A stretch of DNA of 43,713 bases from an uncultured Pelagibacteraceae bacterium (GCA_902518235.1 CABYFN010000005.1:1-43713), one strand, 5' to 3'. Shown: positions 21,855 to 33,237, counted from the first letter of the stretch. Translations and numbers: made by a program. The notes: a model not told the origin generated them from the letters alone.

Positions 21855-23061
21855 TTTCCTTTGCTAATAAATGTTGATCTACAAGGTATGGAATATTTTT
21901 TTGTTTTTTAACAACTGGATCAAATTTATTTCTTTCAAGTATTTCATCTTTAAAATGTCTGATTAATCCTTGAACTGGCCAAGATGAACCTTCGCCAAAA
22001 GCACAAATTGTATGTCCTTCTATTTGTTTGGTTACATCAAACAGCATATCTACTTCATCTGGAGTTGCCTCACCTGCTGCCATTCTTTCTAACATTCTCC
22101 ACATCCATCCAGACCCTTCCCTGCATGGTGTACACTGACCACAACTTTCATGCTTATAAAATCTGGCTATTCTTGCCATACACTTAATAATATCTTGGTC
22201 ATTATTGATCACAACAATTCCAGCTGTTCCTAGTCCTGTTTTATTTTCAACACATGCATCAAAATCCATTTTCATGTTATCACATATTTCTTTAGGTAAC
22301 ATTGGCATTGAAGAACCACCGGGTATTACTGCTTTGAGATTATTCCATCCACCAACTACACCTCCAGCATGGTTTTCAATCAATTCTTTAAGTGGAACTC
22401 CCATTTCTTCCTCAACATTACATGGATTATTGACATTTCCGGAAATACAATAAATTTTTGTTCCCGTATTTTTAGGTCTACCAAGTGAACTAAACCATTT
22501 TGCACCTCTTCTTAAAATTGTAGGAACAGCTGCAACAGTTTCAACATTATTAATTATAGTAGGACATCCATATAAACCAATTAATGCAGGAAATGGTGGC
22601 TTTAATCTTGGTTGTCCTTTTTTTCCTTCCAGACTTTCAAGTAATGCCGTCTCCTCTCCACAAATGTATGCACCAGCACCATAATGAATATAAATATCTA
22701 AATCCCATCCTGAGTTTAATGCGTTTTTGCCAATTAAATTATTTTTGTATGCTTCATCAATAGCAGTTTGAAGTTTTTGCCCTTCATTAAAATATTCACC
22801 TCTAATATAAATATAACATTTATGGGCATTAACTGCATAAGAAGCGATTAAGCATCCTTCTATTAATTTGTGCGGTTCAAATCTTAATATATCTCTATCT
22901 TTACATGTTCCAGGTTCTGACTCATCAGCATTGATAACTAAATAATGTGGTCTAGACCCCACCTCTTTAGGTGCAAATGACCATTTTAGACCTGTTGGAA
23001 AACCAGCTCCACCACTGTCATTGTATAAATTTTGAAAAATTCTATCTTCGTCTTTAAGCAT
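21847..23061 (-). CDS. nuoF: NADH-quinone oxidoreductase subunit F, apparently with an in-frame N-terminal deletion
   Basis: [99 protein letters not shown] runs directly into GGAGFPTG. Confidence 0.93.
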   Translation of the reverse strand: MLKDEDRIFQNLYNDSGGAGFPTGLKWSFAPKEVGSRPHYLVINADESEPGTCKDRDILRFEPHKLIEGCLIASYAVNAHKCYIYIRGEYFNEGQKLQTAIDEAYKNNLIGKNALNSGWDLDIYIHYGAGAYICGEETALLESLEGKKGQPRLKPPFPALIGLYGCPTIINNVETVAAVPTILRRGAKWFSSLGRPKNTGTKIYCISGNVNNPCNVEEEMGVPLKELIENHAGGVVGGWNNLKAVIPGGSSMPMLPKEICDNMKMDFDACVENKTGLGTAGIVVINNDQDIIKCMARIARFYKHESCGQCTPCREGSGWMWRMLERMAAGEATPDEVDMLFDVTKQIEGHTICAFGEGSSWPVQGLIRHFKDEILERNKFDPVVKKQKNIPYLVDQHLLAKENA

Positions 23062-23662
23062 TTTTATTACCTAATAAAGTTTTACGATTATTAACTGGTT
23101 CTGCATTTATTCTTCCAGAATAAGATCCTGGTTTAGGAATTTTATTTTTGTATATCGTCTCAATTATTTCTTCAAGTTTTTTATCATTCAAATCTTCATA
23201 ATAATCTTCATTAACTTGCATCATTGGAGCGTTAACACACGCGCCTAAACATTCAACTTCCATCCATGATATTTTTCCATCACTAGATAATACATTTTCT
23301 TTTTCAGATATTTTGTTTTTACAAACTTTTACTAAATCATATGCACCTCTAAGCATGCAAGGTGTTGTGGTACAAACTTGAAAAAAATATTTACCAACTG
23401 GTGACAGATTATACATTGAATAAAAAGTCGCCACTTCATAAACTTTTATATAAGGCATGTCTAAAAATTTAGCTATATATTTCATTGCTTGTAGTGGTAT
23501 CCAATTATCATTTTGCCTTTGAGCAATATACAGCAATGCCATAACCGCACTCTGTTGTTTCCCATCGGGATAATTAGAAACTATTTTATTTGCAGCCTCC
23601 ATACTTTTATTATTAAATTTAAAAGTTTCAGGCTGTTCTTTATGAATTTTTTTTATACTCAT
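23054..23662 (-). CDS. nuoE: NADH-quinone oxidoreductase subunit E
   Basis: Thioredoxin-like [2Fe-2S] [18 protein letters not shown]...[23 protein letters not shown]. Confidence 0.96.
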   Translation of the reverse strand: MSIKKIHKEQPETFKFNNKSMEAANKIVSNYPDGKQQSAVMALLYIAQRQNDNWIPLQAMKYIAKFLDMPYIKVYEVATFYSMYNLSPVGKYFFQVCTTTPCMLRGAYDLVKVCKNKISEKENVLSSDGKISWMEVECLGACVNAPMMQVNEDYYEDLNDKKLEEIIETIYKNKIPKPGSYSGRINAEPVNNRKTLLGNKNA

Positions 23663-24834
23663 CTATCGACCTCTCCAAAAACAATGTCCATTGAACCTAA
23701 GACTGCAGGTACGTCAGCAAGCATATGTCCTTTTATTAAATAATCCATAGCTTGAAGATGGGTAAATCCAGGAGCTCTGATCTTACATTTATATGGTTTG
23801 CTTGATCCATCTGAAATTAGATAGACACCAAATTCTCCTTTAGGTGCCTCAACAGCTGTATATATTTCATCTTTCTCAACTCTATATCCCTCTGTAAACA
23901 ACTTAAAATGATGGATTAAAGCCTCCATAGACTGTTTAAGTTCTTTCTTAGGTGGAGGAGAAATTTTTCCGTCTTCTGTTTTAACTGGCCCTTTTGGAAT
24001 ATTTTGTAAACATTGTTTAATAATTTTAACACTTTCTCTCATTTCTTCAATTCTGCAGAGATATCTATCATAACAATCCCCATTTTTTCCAATAGGAATT
24101 TTAAATTCCAAATCGTCATAACAATCGTAAGGTTGACTTCTTCTTAAATCCCAAGCCACACCAGAACCTCTTAACATTACTCCAGAAAAAGAATAATCTA
24201 ATGCATCTTGTTTTGATACAATTCCAATATCTACATTTCTCTGTTTAAATATTCTGTTATCAGTAAGTAAAGTTTCTAAATCATCAATAATTTTTGGAAA
24301 TTTCTCACAAAATTCATCGATGTCGCTATCAAGTCCAACAGGCAGATCTTTATGTACTCCGCCTGCTCTAAAGTAATTAGCATGCAACCTTGACCCGGAT
24401 ACTCTCTCATAAAATCCCATTAATTTTTCTCGTTCCTCAAATCCCCATAAAGTAGGTGTTAACGCTCCTACGTCCATTGCTTGAGTAGTTACATTTAATA
24501 TGTGGCTTAATATTCTTCCTATTTCACAGAAAATTACTCTTATATATTTTGCTCTAGAAGGAACTTCAATTTTAAGAATTTTTTCTATAGCTAAAGCAAA
24601 TGCATGTTCCTGGTTCATTGGTGCAACATAATCTAGACGATCAAAATATGGGACAGCCTGTATATATGTTTTGCTTTCTATTAGCTTCTCTGTGCCTCTA
24701 TGTAATAAGCCAATATGAGGATCAGCTTTTTCAACAACCTCTCCATCTAATTGAAGTATTAATCTTAAAACTCCATGAGCTGCAGGGTGTTGTGGTCCAA
24801 AATTTAGGTTTAATGTTTTTTTTTCTTTTGCCAT
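23659..24834 (-). CDS. nuoD: NADH-quinone oxidoreductase subunit D
   Basis: [63 protein letters not shown]-terminus. Confidence 0.97.
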   Translation of the reverse strand: MAKEKKTLNLNFGPQHPAAHGVLRLILQLDGEVVEKADPHIGLLHRGTEKLIESKTYIQAVPYFDRLDYVAPMNQEHAFALAIEKILKIEVPSRAKYIRVIFCEIGRILSHILNVTTQAMDVGALTPTLWGFEEREKLMGFYERVSGSRLHANYFRAGGVHKDLPVGLDSDIDEFCEKFPKIIDDLETLLTDNRIFKQRNVDIGIVSKQDALDYSFSGVMLRGSGVAWDLRRSQPYDCYDDLEFKIPIGKNGDCYDRYLCRIEEMRESVKIIKQCLQNIPKGPVKTEDGKISPPPKKELKQSMEALIHHFKLFTEGYRVEKDEIYTAVEAPKGEFGVYLISDGSSKPYKCKIRAPGFTHLQAMDYLIKGHMLADVPAVLGSMDIVFGEVDR

Positions 24835-25424
24835 TAGCTTTTTTTGATTTCTTTAATGTATTTTGTTCCTTCCCATGGACTCTCATAATCAAAATTTCTG
24901 TAATTTTGTTCTAATTTTACAGGTTCATAGATCACTTTTTTTTGTTCTTCGCTATAACGAACTTCATTATGCCCTGTAAGAGGAAAATCTTTTCTTAAAG
25001 GATGCCCCTCAAAACCATAATCCGTTAAAATTCTTCTCAAATCAGGATGATTTTTGAAGTTTAACCCGTACATATCAAACACCTCTCTTTCCATCCAATT
25101 TGCTGCGGGGAATATCGAAGTTAATGATGCAATTACATCGTTTTCTTTGATTGAATAATCAATAATAATTCTTTGATTATATTCATGACTTAACAGGAGA
25201 TAAACCATCTTAAATCTATTTTCATTTTCTGGGTAATCTACAGCTGTAATTTCGATTAACTGTCTAAATTTAGTTTCTTTATTAATTTTTAAAAAAGAAA
25301 TAACATCGATCAATTCATCATGATCTATGTTTATATAAATGTTATCATGCTTTATGAATGAATTATTTACTTTAGACGTTAATTCAGAGTTTATAAACTT
25401 TTCCAAGTCCGGAAGATTTTTCAT
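24834..25424 (-). CDS. nuoC: NADH-quinone oxidoreductase subunit C
   Basis: [49 protein letters not shown]. Confidence 0.97.
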   Translation of the reverse strand: MKNLPDLEKFINSELTSKVNNSFIKHDNIYINIDHDELIDVISFLKINKETKFRQLIEITAVDYPENENRFKMVYLLLSHEYNQRIIIDYSIKENDVIASLTSIFPAANWMEREVFDMYGLNFKNHPDLRRILTDYGFEGHPLRKDFPLTGHNEVRYSEEQKKVIYEPVKLEQNYRNFDYESPWEGTKYIKEIKKS

Positions 25425-25426
25425 TA

Positions 25427-25951
25427 TTATCTTTCTAAAGAACCTTTATTTCTAATTTTTTTCTGTAATTGTAAAATCCCGTAGAGTAATGCCTCAGCTG
25501 AAGGAGGACATCCAGGAACATATACATCAACAGGTACTACTCGATCACATCCTCTTACTACAGAATATGAATAATGATAGTAGCCCCCACCATTTGCGCA
25601 ACTTCCCATAGATATTACATACCTAGGTTCAGGCATTTGGTCGTAAACTTTTCTTAATGCAGGAGCCATTTTGTTTGTTAGCGTTCCTGCTACTATCATC
25701 ACATCTGATTGACGAGGTGATGCTCTTGGTGCTGCACCAAATCTTTCAAGATCATATCTTGGCATAGATGTTTGCATCATTTCAACAGCACAGCAAGCTA
25801 ATCCAAATGTCATCCAATGTAATGATCCTGTTCTGGCCCAATTTACAAGATTGTCAAATGAAGTTGTAATAAAGCCATTATCGCTAAAATCTTGCGCTAA
25901 TTGTTTAAACTCTTCTGGTATATCTTTTTTTTTATCTTCTAAATTTATCAT
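25427..25951 (-). CDS. nuoB: NADH-quinone oxidoreductase subunit B
   Basis: [69 protein letters not shown]. Confidence 0.97.
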   Translation of the reverse strand: MINLEDKKKDIPEEFKQLAQDFSDNGFITTSFDNLVNWARTGSLHWMTFGLACCAVEMMQTSMPRYDLERFGAAPRASPRQSDVMIVAGTLTNKMAPALRKVYDQMPEPRYVISMGSCANGGGYYHYSYSVVRGCDRVVPVDVYVPGCPPSAEALLYGILQLQKKIRNKGSLER

Positions 25952-25952
25952 C

Positions 25953-26321
25953 TTACTCCCAATCTAATGCTCCTTTTTTCCACTCATAAATGAATCCAAC
26001 GGTTAAAATAAATAAAAACAACATCATTGAGAAGAAACCATATAAACCAATTTCACCAAGTGAAATCGCCCATGGGAATAGAAATGCAATTTCTAGATCA
26101 AATATTATAAATAATATTGCAACCAAATAGAACCTTACATCAAATTCCATTCTAGAATCATTGAAAGGTTCAAACCCACATTCATAAGCTGAAAGTTTTT
26201 CTGGATCAGGTTTACTTGGAGCAGCAATATAATTTATTGCAACAAAAGCGAGACTCAAGCCTAGAGCTATTATCAAAAATAATATTATCGGCAAATAATC
26301 TTTTAAAAATTCCGCAAGCAT
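25953..26321 (-). CDS. nuoA: NADH-quinone oxidoreductase subunit A
   Basis: [44 protein letters not shown]. Confidence 0.97.
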   Translation of the reverse strand: MLAEFLKDYLPIILFLIIALGLSLAFVAINYIAAPSKPDPEKLSAYECGFEPFNDSRMEFDVRFYLVAILFIIFDLEIAFLFPWAISLGEIGLYGFFSMMLFLFILTVGFIYEWKKGALDWE

Positions 26322-26533
26322 AGTAATTTTATAATTTTAAAAAGCTCTGAATAAGACAAATCTGAAAAGACTTATATTATATGTCAATTTTAATTGGTTT
26401 AAAGGTTTTAATTCAGGCATTATTACTTGATTTATATAAGTATTTTTGACTATAAAAATAGTGCAATTTAGTCACGTTATTTAGGCTTGATTCACTATGA
26501 ATTTAAATTTATTGAGAATAATTATCAAGTTTG

Positions 26534-26610
26534 TGGCGGGAGTGAAGGGACTCGAACCCTCGGCCCCCTGCGTGACAGGCAGGTGCTCTAACCAACTGAG
26601 CTACACCCCC
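26534..26610 (-). tRNA. tRNA-Asp (GTC), CCA encoded
   Basis: Minus strand GGGGGTGTAGCTCAGTTGGTTAGAGCACCTGCCTGTCACGCAGGGGGCCGAGGGTTCGAGTCCCTTCACTCCCGCCA folds as a cloverleaf with anticodon GTC. Confidence 0.97.
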
Positions 26611-26621
26611 ACAGGTGTAAA

Positions 26622-26697
26622 TGGTGGGTAGTAAAGGACTCGAACCTTTGACCCCCTCGGTGTAAACGAGATGCTCTACCAACTGAGCTAACCACCC
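26622..26697 (-). tRNA. tRNA-Val (TAC), CCA encoded
   Basis: Minus strand GGGTGGTTAGCTCAGTTGGTAGAGCATCTCGTTTACACCGAGGGGGTCAAAGGTTCGAGTCCTTTACTACCCACCA, anticodon TAC. Confidence 0.97.
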
Positions 26698-26745
26698 AAA
26701 ATCAAGGTACTATTACATCAACGGATTAATAAAGTAAATTGTTTA

Positions 26746-29133
26746 TTACTGAATACTGGCTTGAGATTTATCGTCTTTTTTACCCTCTGAAATTTTATCT
26801 ACCTCGTTCCATTCCACGGGTTTTAATTCTTTTGTTAGAGCAATTTTTAATACCTCATCAGCAGTTTCAACTGGTATGATTTTAATATCTTCCCTAACTT
26901 TCTTTGGAATATCAACCAAATCTTTTTCATTTTCTTTAGGAATTAACACTTTTTTAACTCCTGCTCTATGAGCAGCTAATAATTTTTCCTTCAAACCACC
27001 AATTTGTAAAACTTGTCCTGTAATTGTTACTTCACCAGTCATTGCTATTTCTCTATTAACAGGAATATTTGTGATTGATGATACTATGGATGTAACCATT
27101 GCTATTCCAGCTGACGGTCCATCTTTGGGTGTCGCTCCCTCAGGTACGTGGATATGAAAATCTTTTTTTTCAAAGAAAGGTGGAATAATTCCATATTCTA
27201 AACTCTTAGATCTTACATATGATTTGGCAGCCTTTACAGATTCCTGCATAACATCACCAAGTTTTCCTGTTATTTGCATTCTACCTTTACCTGGCATATT
27301 AACAGTTTCGATTTTAAGAATTTCGCCGCCTACTTCAGTCCACGCTAGTCCTATAACTATTCCTGTTTTATCTTTATCTTCTACTTCACCAAATTTGAAT
27401 TTTTTAATTCCTAAAAAGTCTGGAATATTTTTTTCATTTACTTGTACATTTTCAGCTTCACCGCTTACTACTTTTTTAACAACTTTTCTTGTTACTTTAG
27501 AAATTTCTCTTTCTAAATTTCTAACACCAGATTCTCTTGTGTAACTTCTAATGATCTCTTTTATTGTCCCATCTTCTAATTTTAATTCACCCTCTTTTAC
27601 ACCGTTCTCTTTGACTTGTTTAGGTAATAGGTACTTGTTAGCAATATTTATCTTCTCATCTTCTGTATATCCTGGAATTCTTATAACTTCCATTCTATCA
27701 AGAAGTGGAGGTAAAATATTTAATGTGTTAGCGGTTGTCACAAACATTACATCAGATAAATCGTAATCAACTTCTAAATAGTGATCATTGAAAGCCGTAT
27801 TCTGTTCAGGGTCTAGTGCTTCTAATAAAGCTGAAGATGGATCTCCTCTATAATCATTTCCAATTTTATCAACTTCGTCCAATAAAAATAAAGGATTTTT
27901 AGTACCAGCTTTCTTCATCATCTGAATAATTTTTCCTGGTAAAGATCCAATATATGTTCTTCTATGACCTCTTATTTCAGCTTCGTCTCTTACACCTCCT
28001 AATGACATTCTGATAAATTGTCTATTAGTTGCTTTAGCTATTGATTTTCCAAGCGATGTTTTTCCAACTCCTGGGGGTCCAACTAAACACAAAATTGGTC
28101 CTTTAATCTTTTCCATTCTTTTTTGAACGGCTAAGAATTCAATAATTCTCTCTTTAACTTTCTCTAAACCAAAATGATCTTCATCTAATATTTTTAAACC
28201 TTTATTTAAATCAATATCCACATCATTTTTTTTAAACCACGGAAGATCTATCATCCAATCTAAATAATTTCTAACAACAGTTGCTTCTGCGGACATAGGG
28301 CTCATATTTTTTAATTTCTTTAGCTCCGACATGCATTTCTTTTCAACTTCTTTTGGCATTTTAGCTTTTTGAATTGATTTTTTTAAGTTAGTTGTCTCAT
28401 CTTTACCGTCTTCAATTTCACCCAATTCCTTTTGGATAGCCTTTAATTGTTCATTTAAATAATATTCCCTTTGGGTCTTTTCCATTTGAGTTTTAACTCT
28501 TCCTCTAATTCTTTTCTCTACTCCAATAATACTTGTTTCACTTTCCATCATCTTAATTGCTGCATTTAATCTTTTCTTAACATCCAATGTTTCGAATATT
28601 TGTTGCTTCTCAGATATTGATGCATTCAGGTTTGAAACAATATTATCAACAATTTTAGATGGATCCTTTAATTGTTTAATGTTGCTAATAGTTTCTGATG
28701 AAATTTTTTTATTAACCGATGTTAATTTTTCTAATCTTCTCACAGCTGTGAGTGCTAGAGGTAGTAAATCCTCATCTTTGTTTAAAATATCTTTTTGATG
28801 TTCATAAGCACACGTAATAAATTTTTCATCATCTTTAAAATCAACAATTTTTACTCTTTTAATTCCTTCAACTAAAACTTTAACTGTACCGTCTGGGAGT
28901 TTTAAAAGTTGTAGTATGTTGCTTTCACATCCATAAGAAAATACATCATTTTTTTTTGGATCGTCAACTTCAGAATTTTTTTGTGTAACTAGTATAATCT
29001 TTTTGTCACTTTTCATTACTTCATTTAATGCAGTAATAGATTTATCTCTTCCGACAAATAGAGGAATTACCATACTTGGAAAAACTACTATGTCTCTTAA
29101 AGGCAATAAGGGCTGTGTTAATTTAACTTCCAT
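26746..29133 (-). CDS. lon: ATP-dependent protease La (Lon)
   Basis: PLLPLRDIVVFPSMVIPLFVGR, GPPGVGKTSLGKSIA, proteolytic GATPKDGPSAGIAM. Confidence 0.97.
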   Translation of the reverse strand: MEVKLTQPLLPLRDIVVFPSMVIPLFVGRDKSITALNEVMKSDKKIILVTQKNSEVDDPKKNDVFSYGCESNILQLLKLPDGTVKVLVEGIKRVKIVDFKDDEKFITCAYEHQKDILNKDEDLLPLALTAVRRLEKLTSVNKKISSETISNIKQLKDPSKIVDNIVSNLNASISEKQQIFETLDVKKRLNAAIKMMESETSIIGVEKRIRGRVKTQMEKTQREYYLNEQLKAIQKELGEIEDGKDETTNLKKSIQKAKMPKEVEKKCMSELKKLKNMSPMSAEATVVRNYLDWMIDLPWFKKNDVDIDLNKGLKILDEDHFGLEKVKERIIEFLAVQKRMEKIKGPILCLVGPPGVGKTSLGKSIAKATNRQFIRMSLGGVRDEAEIRGHRRTYIGSLPGKIIQMMKKAGTKNPLFLLDEVDKIGNDYRGDPSSALLEALDPEQNTAFNDHYLEVDYDLSDVMFVTTANTLNILPPLLDRMEVIRIPGYTEDEKINIANKYLLPKQVKENGVKEGELKLEDGTIKEIIRSYTRESGVRNLEREISKVTRKVVKKVVSGEAENVQVNEKNIPDFLGIKKFKFGEVEDKDKTGIVIGLAWTEVGGEILKIETVNMPGKGRMQITGKLGDVMQESVKAAKSYVRSKSLEYGIIPPFFEKKDFHIHVPEGATPKDGPSAGIAMVTSIVSSITNIPVNREIAMTGEVTITGQVLQIGGLKEKLLAAHRAGVKKVLIPKENEKDLVDIPKKVREDIKIIPVETADEVLKIALTKELKPVEWNEVDKISEGKKDDKSQASIQ

Positions 29134-29195
29134 ACCTATAAATATGGATATTATATTTTATAATGCAATAGGAAACTTTTGTTTATTAACTCTTA

Positions 29196-30455
29196 TTAAG
29201 CCGCAGAAGTCTTTTCTGTTTTTGATTTGTTCTTCGTATGAACAATAATTGGCTGAGAGGTGCCCTTGGTTACTCCACCATCAATAATAACTTCTTCAAT
29301 GTTATCCTGTCCAGGAAGATCAAACATAGTTTTAAGTAATAAATTTTCTAATATTGATCTCAATCCTCTAGCACCAGTTTTCTTGCTTATTGCTTTATTA
29401 GCAATATCTTTAATAGCCTGATCTTTAAATGTTAATTTTACACCCTCTAATCTAAATAGCTCTTGATATTGTTTTATCAAAGAATTTTTTGGCTCTTGTA
29501 AAATTTTAACTAAAGATTTCTCATCTAAGTCTTCTAGTGTAGCTGTAATTGGTAATCGACCAATAAATTCAGGGATTAGACCATATCTCAATAAATCTTC
29601 TGGCTCCAAATTTTTCATCCATTCACCAGTTTTTTTGTCCTCTAAAGTTTTTACTTCTGCTCCAAATCCAATAGAAGACCCTTTGTCTCTTTGAGAAATT
29701 ATTTTATCAAGGCCAGCAAAAGCTCCTCCACAAATAAATAAAATATTAGTTGTGTCGACTTGTAAAAATTCTTGTTGAGGATGTTTTCTTCCTCCTTGGG
29801 GAGGAACACTTGCCACTGTGCCTTCCATAATTTTTAATAAGGCTTGTTGAACCCCTTCTCCAGATACATCTCTTGTGATAGATGGGTTTTCAGACTTTCT
29901 ACTAATTTTATCAACTTCATCTATATAAACAATTCCTCTTTGAGCTTTTTCAACATTATAATCTGCTGCTTGTAATAATTTAAGAATTATATTCTCAACG
30001 TCTTCACCAACATATCCTGCTTCAGTTAATGTTGTTGCATCAGCCATAGTAAAAGGTACATCAAGTATTCTTGCAAGAGTTTGAGCTAATAATGTTTTTC
30101 CACAACCCGTAGGACCTACCAGCATAATATTCGATTTTGACAGTTCAACAGTTTTGCTTGTTTTATTTTCGTAATTCAGTCTTTTGTAATGATTATGAAC
30201 TGCAACTGATAAAACTTTTTTTGCGTGGGATTGTCCAATCACATAATCATCAAGAACTTTACATATTTCTTTTGGTAAAGGTAAGCCATCTTGATGTTTT
30301 ACAAAATTATCTTTGCTTTCTTCTTTTATGATATCCATACAAAGTTCCACACATTCATCACAAATGAATACGGTTGGTCCTGCAATTAACTTCCTAACTT
30401 CGTGCTGGCTCTTGCCACAAAAAGAACAGTAAAGAATATTTTTATTGTTGCTCAT
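29196..30455 (-). CDS. clpX: ClpX ATPase subunit
   Basis: Zn-finger [69 protein letters not shown]. Confidence 0.98.
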   Translation of the reverse strand: MSNNKNILYCSFCGKSQHEVRKLIAGPTVFICDECVELCMDIIKEESKDNFVKHQDGLPLPKEICKVLDDYVIGQSHAKKVLSVAVHNHYKRLNYENKTSKTVELSKSNIMLVGPTGCGKTLLAQTLARILDVPFTMADATTLTEAGYVGEDVENIILKLLQAADYNVEKAQRGIVYIDEVDKISRKSENPSITRDVSGEGVQQALLKIMEGTVASVPPQGGRKHPQQEFLQVDTTNILFICGGAFAGLDKIISQRDKGSSIGFGAEVKTLEDKKTGEWMKNLEPEDLLRYGLIPEFIGRLPITATLEDLDEKSLVKILQEPKNSLIKQYQELFRLEGVKLTFKDQAIKDIANKAISKKTGARGLRSILENLLLKTMFDLPGQDNIEEVIIDGGVTKGTSQPIIVHTKNKSKTEKTSAA

Positions 30456-30543
30456 AAATTTTTTTTCGAATCAATTTTTATACTTTAATACATATGATGC
30501 AAAGTAATCAAGTAGAGGTTGTGGACAAACTATATATTGTGAC

Positions 30544-31155
30544 CTATTCTCTTTTTTCTACCACTTTATCTATAAGACCGAAACTTTTTGCATTATCAGG
30601 AGTCATAAAGTTATCTCTCTCTAATGCTGATTTAATTTCATCAACTGATTTTCCAGTATGTTTTGAGTAAATTTCATTTAATCTTTTCTTTAAAGATAAA
30701 ACTTCATTAGCATGAATTTCAATATCTGTCGCTTGTCCTTGAAAACCAGCAGAAGGTTGATGAACCATTATTCTAGAATTTGGCAATGAAAATCTTTTTC
30801 CTTTAGCGCCAGCTGCAAGTAAAAATGAACCCATGCTTGCCGCTTGACCTATGCACAAAGTACTTATTTCTGGTTTGATGTATTGCATTGTATCATAAAT
30901 ACCAAGTCCAGCTGTTACAAGTCCACCAGGACTATTTATATATAAAGAAATTTCTTTCTTAGGATCTTCTGATTCTAAAAATAATAATTGTGCAGTAACT
31001 AATGATGCAACCGCATCATTTATGGGACCAACTACAAATACAATTCTCTCTTTTAAGAGTCTAGAATAAATGTCATATGCCCTTTCTCCTCTACTTGATT
31101 GTTCGACAACCATAGGGACAAGAGTGTTTAATTGTTCTGGAATTTTAATAGACAT
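30544..31155 (-). CDS. clpP: ATP-dependent Clp protease proteolytic subunit
   Basis: [45 protein letters not shown] (Ser), [22 protein letters not shown] (His). Confidence 0.98.
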   Translation of the reverse strand: MSIKIPEQLNTLVPMVVEQSSRGERAYDIYSRLLKERIVFVVGPINDAVASLVTAQLLFLESEDPKKEISLYINSPGGLVTAGLGIYDTMQYIKPEISTLCIGQAASMGSFLLAAGAKGKRFSLPNSRIMVHQPSAGFQGQATDIEIHANEVLSLKKRLNEIYSKHTGKSVDEIKSALERDNFMTPDNAKSFGLIDKVVEKRE

Positions 31156-31187
31156 AATCGATTCGATTATTCTTATACAACTTGTGA

Positions 31188-32645
31188 TTACTTTTTGCTA
31201 ACCTTTTTTACTTTTTTTGGTTTTGATGCTGGAGATTTAGTTTTTTTAGTTTCTTTCGATTTTGTTTTTACCTCTTTTTTTTTAGGATCTATTTTTTTCT
31301 TATTTTTTTCATCAACATCTTTTTTAGAAAGTTTAGCTTGCTCTTTAATGTTGTTTTCGTTTTCTTGTTTTAGAATTTTCTCAGCTTCTTCTTTGGTAAT
31401 TTCTTTTTTAGTAGTTTTTGCTTTTTTCTTAATTTCTTCGATTATTTTTTCTTCGTAAATTTGTCCTCTTAAACTATCTATGGCTGCTGGATTTTGTTCA
31501 TAATAATCTTTAACAATCTTCTCTTGACCTGGCATCATTCTAAATTGTTTTTGTATTTCCACATTAATTTCTTCCTGGGACACATTAATTTTATTTTCCT
31601 CACCAAAAGCGTTTAAGATTAATCCAGTTTTAATTCTTTTTTTAGCTTGCTCCTCTAATGATTTTTGGTTCTTTTTAACTTCATCTTCCTTCATTCCCTG
31701 AGATAATATTTTGACTTCCTGTTCAATTAAATTACCAGGTAATTGGTCTAATTTTTCTTTCTCTATTTGCTCAAGAATACTTTTTTTTGTAATCATGGCT
31801 AATGAATTTTTATATTCATCATTAATTTGTTTTGAAATAAGTTCTTTTAAATTTGCTAAATCTTTTGCACCCATATTTTTAGCAAAATCATCATTAATTT
31901 TTACTTCTTCTGGAATTCTTACTGCTGTAACCTTGCATTCAAACACAGCACTTTTATTAACAAGTTCTTTTTCAGGAAAATTTTCAGGCAGATTTACTTC
32001 TACATTTTTTGTATCACCTGATTTAACGCCTTCTAATTGTTTATCAAAACCTTTTATAAATAAATCTTTTCCAAGAACTAATTGGGTATTTTTACCTTCG
32101 TTACCCTTAAATTCTTTGCCGTCAATAGTCCCTTTATAATTAAAAATTACAAGATCATTAATTTTTGAGGTATAATTTGTTTCTGCATCCTTGAAATTAT
32201 TCTGATTTTTTGCAATTTCATTAATTCTTTTATCTGTTTCTTTTGGATCAATTTTTACAACATACTCATCTACTTTAATTGAGCTTAATCCTTTTGCAGA
32301 AACCTCTGGCAGTTCGGTAACAGAAATGATGTATTCTAAATCTTTGCCTTCACCAAAAGACTTTAAATCTATTTTTGGTTGTCCGGCTGGTTTGATTTTA
32401 TTTTCTTCTAGAGCTTTTGTTGTTGTATCTTTTAGCAATTTATCAATTACTTCGCCGTAAACAGCTTTACCAAATTGTCTTTTTAATATTTCGGTAGGCA
32501 CTTTTCCGGGTCTGAAACCTTTTATGACAACATCTTTTCTTATTTCTTCATATTTCTCATCCATAAAGCCTGAGATTGTTTTTTTATCTATGAATACTTT
32601 AAGATCTTTTTCTAAACCTTTTTTATTTTCTATTGTTACTTTCAT
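31188..32645 (-). CDS. tig: Trigger factor with long Lys-rich C-terminal tail
   Basis: [24 protein letters not shown] ribosome/chaperone region, PPIase-like domain; upstream of clpP/clpX/lon. Confidence 0.96.
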   Translation of the reverse strand: MKVTIENKKGLEKDLKVFIDKKTISGFMDEKYEEIRKDVVIKGFRPGKVPTEILKRQFGKAVYGEVIDKLLKDTTTKALEENKIKPAGQPKIDLKSFGEGKDLEYIISVTELPEVSAKGLSSIKVDEYVVKIDPKETDKRINEIAKNQNNFKDAETNYTSKINDLVIFNYKGTIDGKEFKGNEGKNTQLVLGKDLFIKGFDKQLEGVKSGDTKNVEVNLPENFPEKELVNKSAVFECKVTAVRIPEEVKINDDFAKNMGAKDLANLKELISKQINDEYKNSLAMITKKSILEQIEKEKLDQLPGNLIEQEVKILSQGMKEDEVKKNQKSLEEQAKKRIKTGLILNAFGEENKINVSQEEINVEIQKQFRMMPGQEKIVKDYYEQNPAAIDSLRGQIYEEKIIEEIKKKAKTTKKEITKEEAEKILKQENENNIKEQAKLSKKDVDEKNKKKIDPKKKEVKTKSKETKKTKSPASKPKKVKKVSKK

Positions 32646-32655
32646 AATCTACTTA

Positions 32656-32740
32656 TGGTAGGCGAGAAAGGACTCGAACCTTCACAGCTTGCACTATTGG
32701 TTCCTAAGACCAACGCGTCTACCAATTCCGCCACTCGCCC
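32656..32740 (-). tRNA. tRNA-Leu (TAG), CCA encoded
   Basis: Minus strand GGGCGAGTGGCGGAATTGGTAGACGCGTTGGTCTTAGGAACCAATAGTGCAAGCTGTGAAGGTTCGAGTCCTTTCTCGCCTACCA; long variable arm, anticodon TAG. Confidence 0.96.
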
Positions 32741-32821
32741 AAAATTATGCTGTTTTATATAGTATTGATCTAATTTGTCCAATCAGAATAATAGTGTAAA
32801 AGGATATAAATATATAAAAAA

Positions 32822-33070
32822 ATGATAGTTTCACCCTGTATAAGCATTTGCAAAATGGATCCTGTAACCGGATATTGTTATGGCTGTGGAAGAAATAATG
32901 ATGAAAAGAAGATTTGGAAAGACCAGAATACCAAAGATGAATGGAAAAAACAAAATTTAGAAGATATTCAAATGAGAATGCAAGGATGGCAGCTAGAAAG
33001 TTTCAAAGAATCGTATGAACATAAAAAAAATAATGGAATGTCATTATTAAAAAAAGAAGCAACTATATGA
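32822..33070 (+). CDS. DUF1289-family Cys-rich small protein
   Basis: SPCISICKMDPVTGYCYGCGRNNDEKKIW matches the DUF1289 pattern (C-x3-C...C-x2-C). Confidence 0.85.
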   Translation: MIVSPCISICKMDPVTGYCYGCGRNNDEKKIWKDQNTKDEWKKQNLEDIQMRMQGWQLESFKESYEHKKNNGMSLLKKEATI

Positions 33071-33237
33071 CTCAGACTAGATTAGTAGTAATAATATATA
33101 TAATTGGAATTCTTATCGGAGCATTTTTTTTTGATTTATGGGGTGCTGAAACGAGTGCTATCAAAAGTTTAGCAGCGATGTTTTGGACAGCATTATTACT
33201 TATAGCTATTGTATTTGCTGACAAAAAAAAAGAATAA
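33067..33237 (+). CDS. Small two-TM hypothetical protein, 56 aa (below the supplied ORF cutoff)
   Basis: MTQTRLVVIIYIIGILIGAFFFDLWGAETSAIKSLAAMFWTALLLIAIVFADKKKE; ATGA overlap with the DUF1289 stop suggests translational coupling. Confidence 0.75.
   Translation: MTQTRLVVIIYIIGILIGAFFFDLWGAETSAIKSLAAMFWTALLLIAIVFADKKKE

Noticed and set aside
26376-26387. TATAAT/TTGACA-like sequences upstream of nuoA on the minus strand
   Set aside because: The two boxes are directly adjacent without a 16-18 bp spacer, so they cannot be one sigma70 promoter; AT-rich background makes such matches common.
31711-32139. 142-aa plus-strand ORF (and 31132..31458) opposite tig
   Set aside because: Low-complexity Ser/Phe-rich translations of the reverse of K/E-rich tig codons; shadow ORFs.
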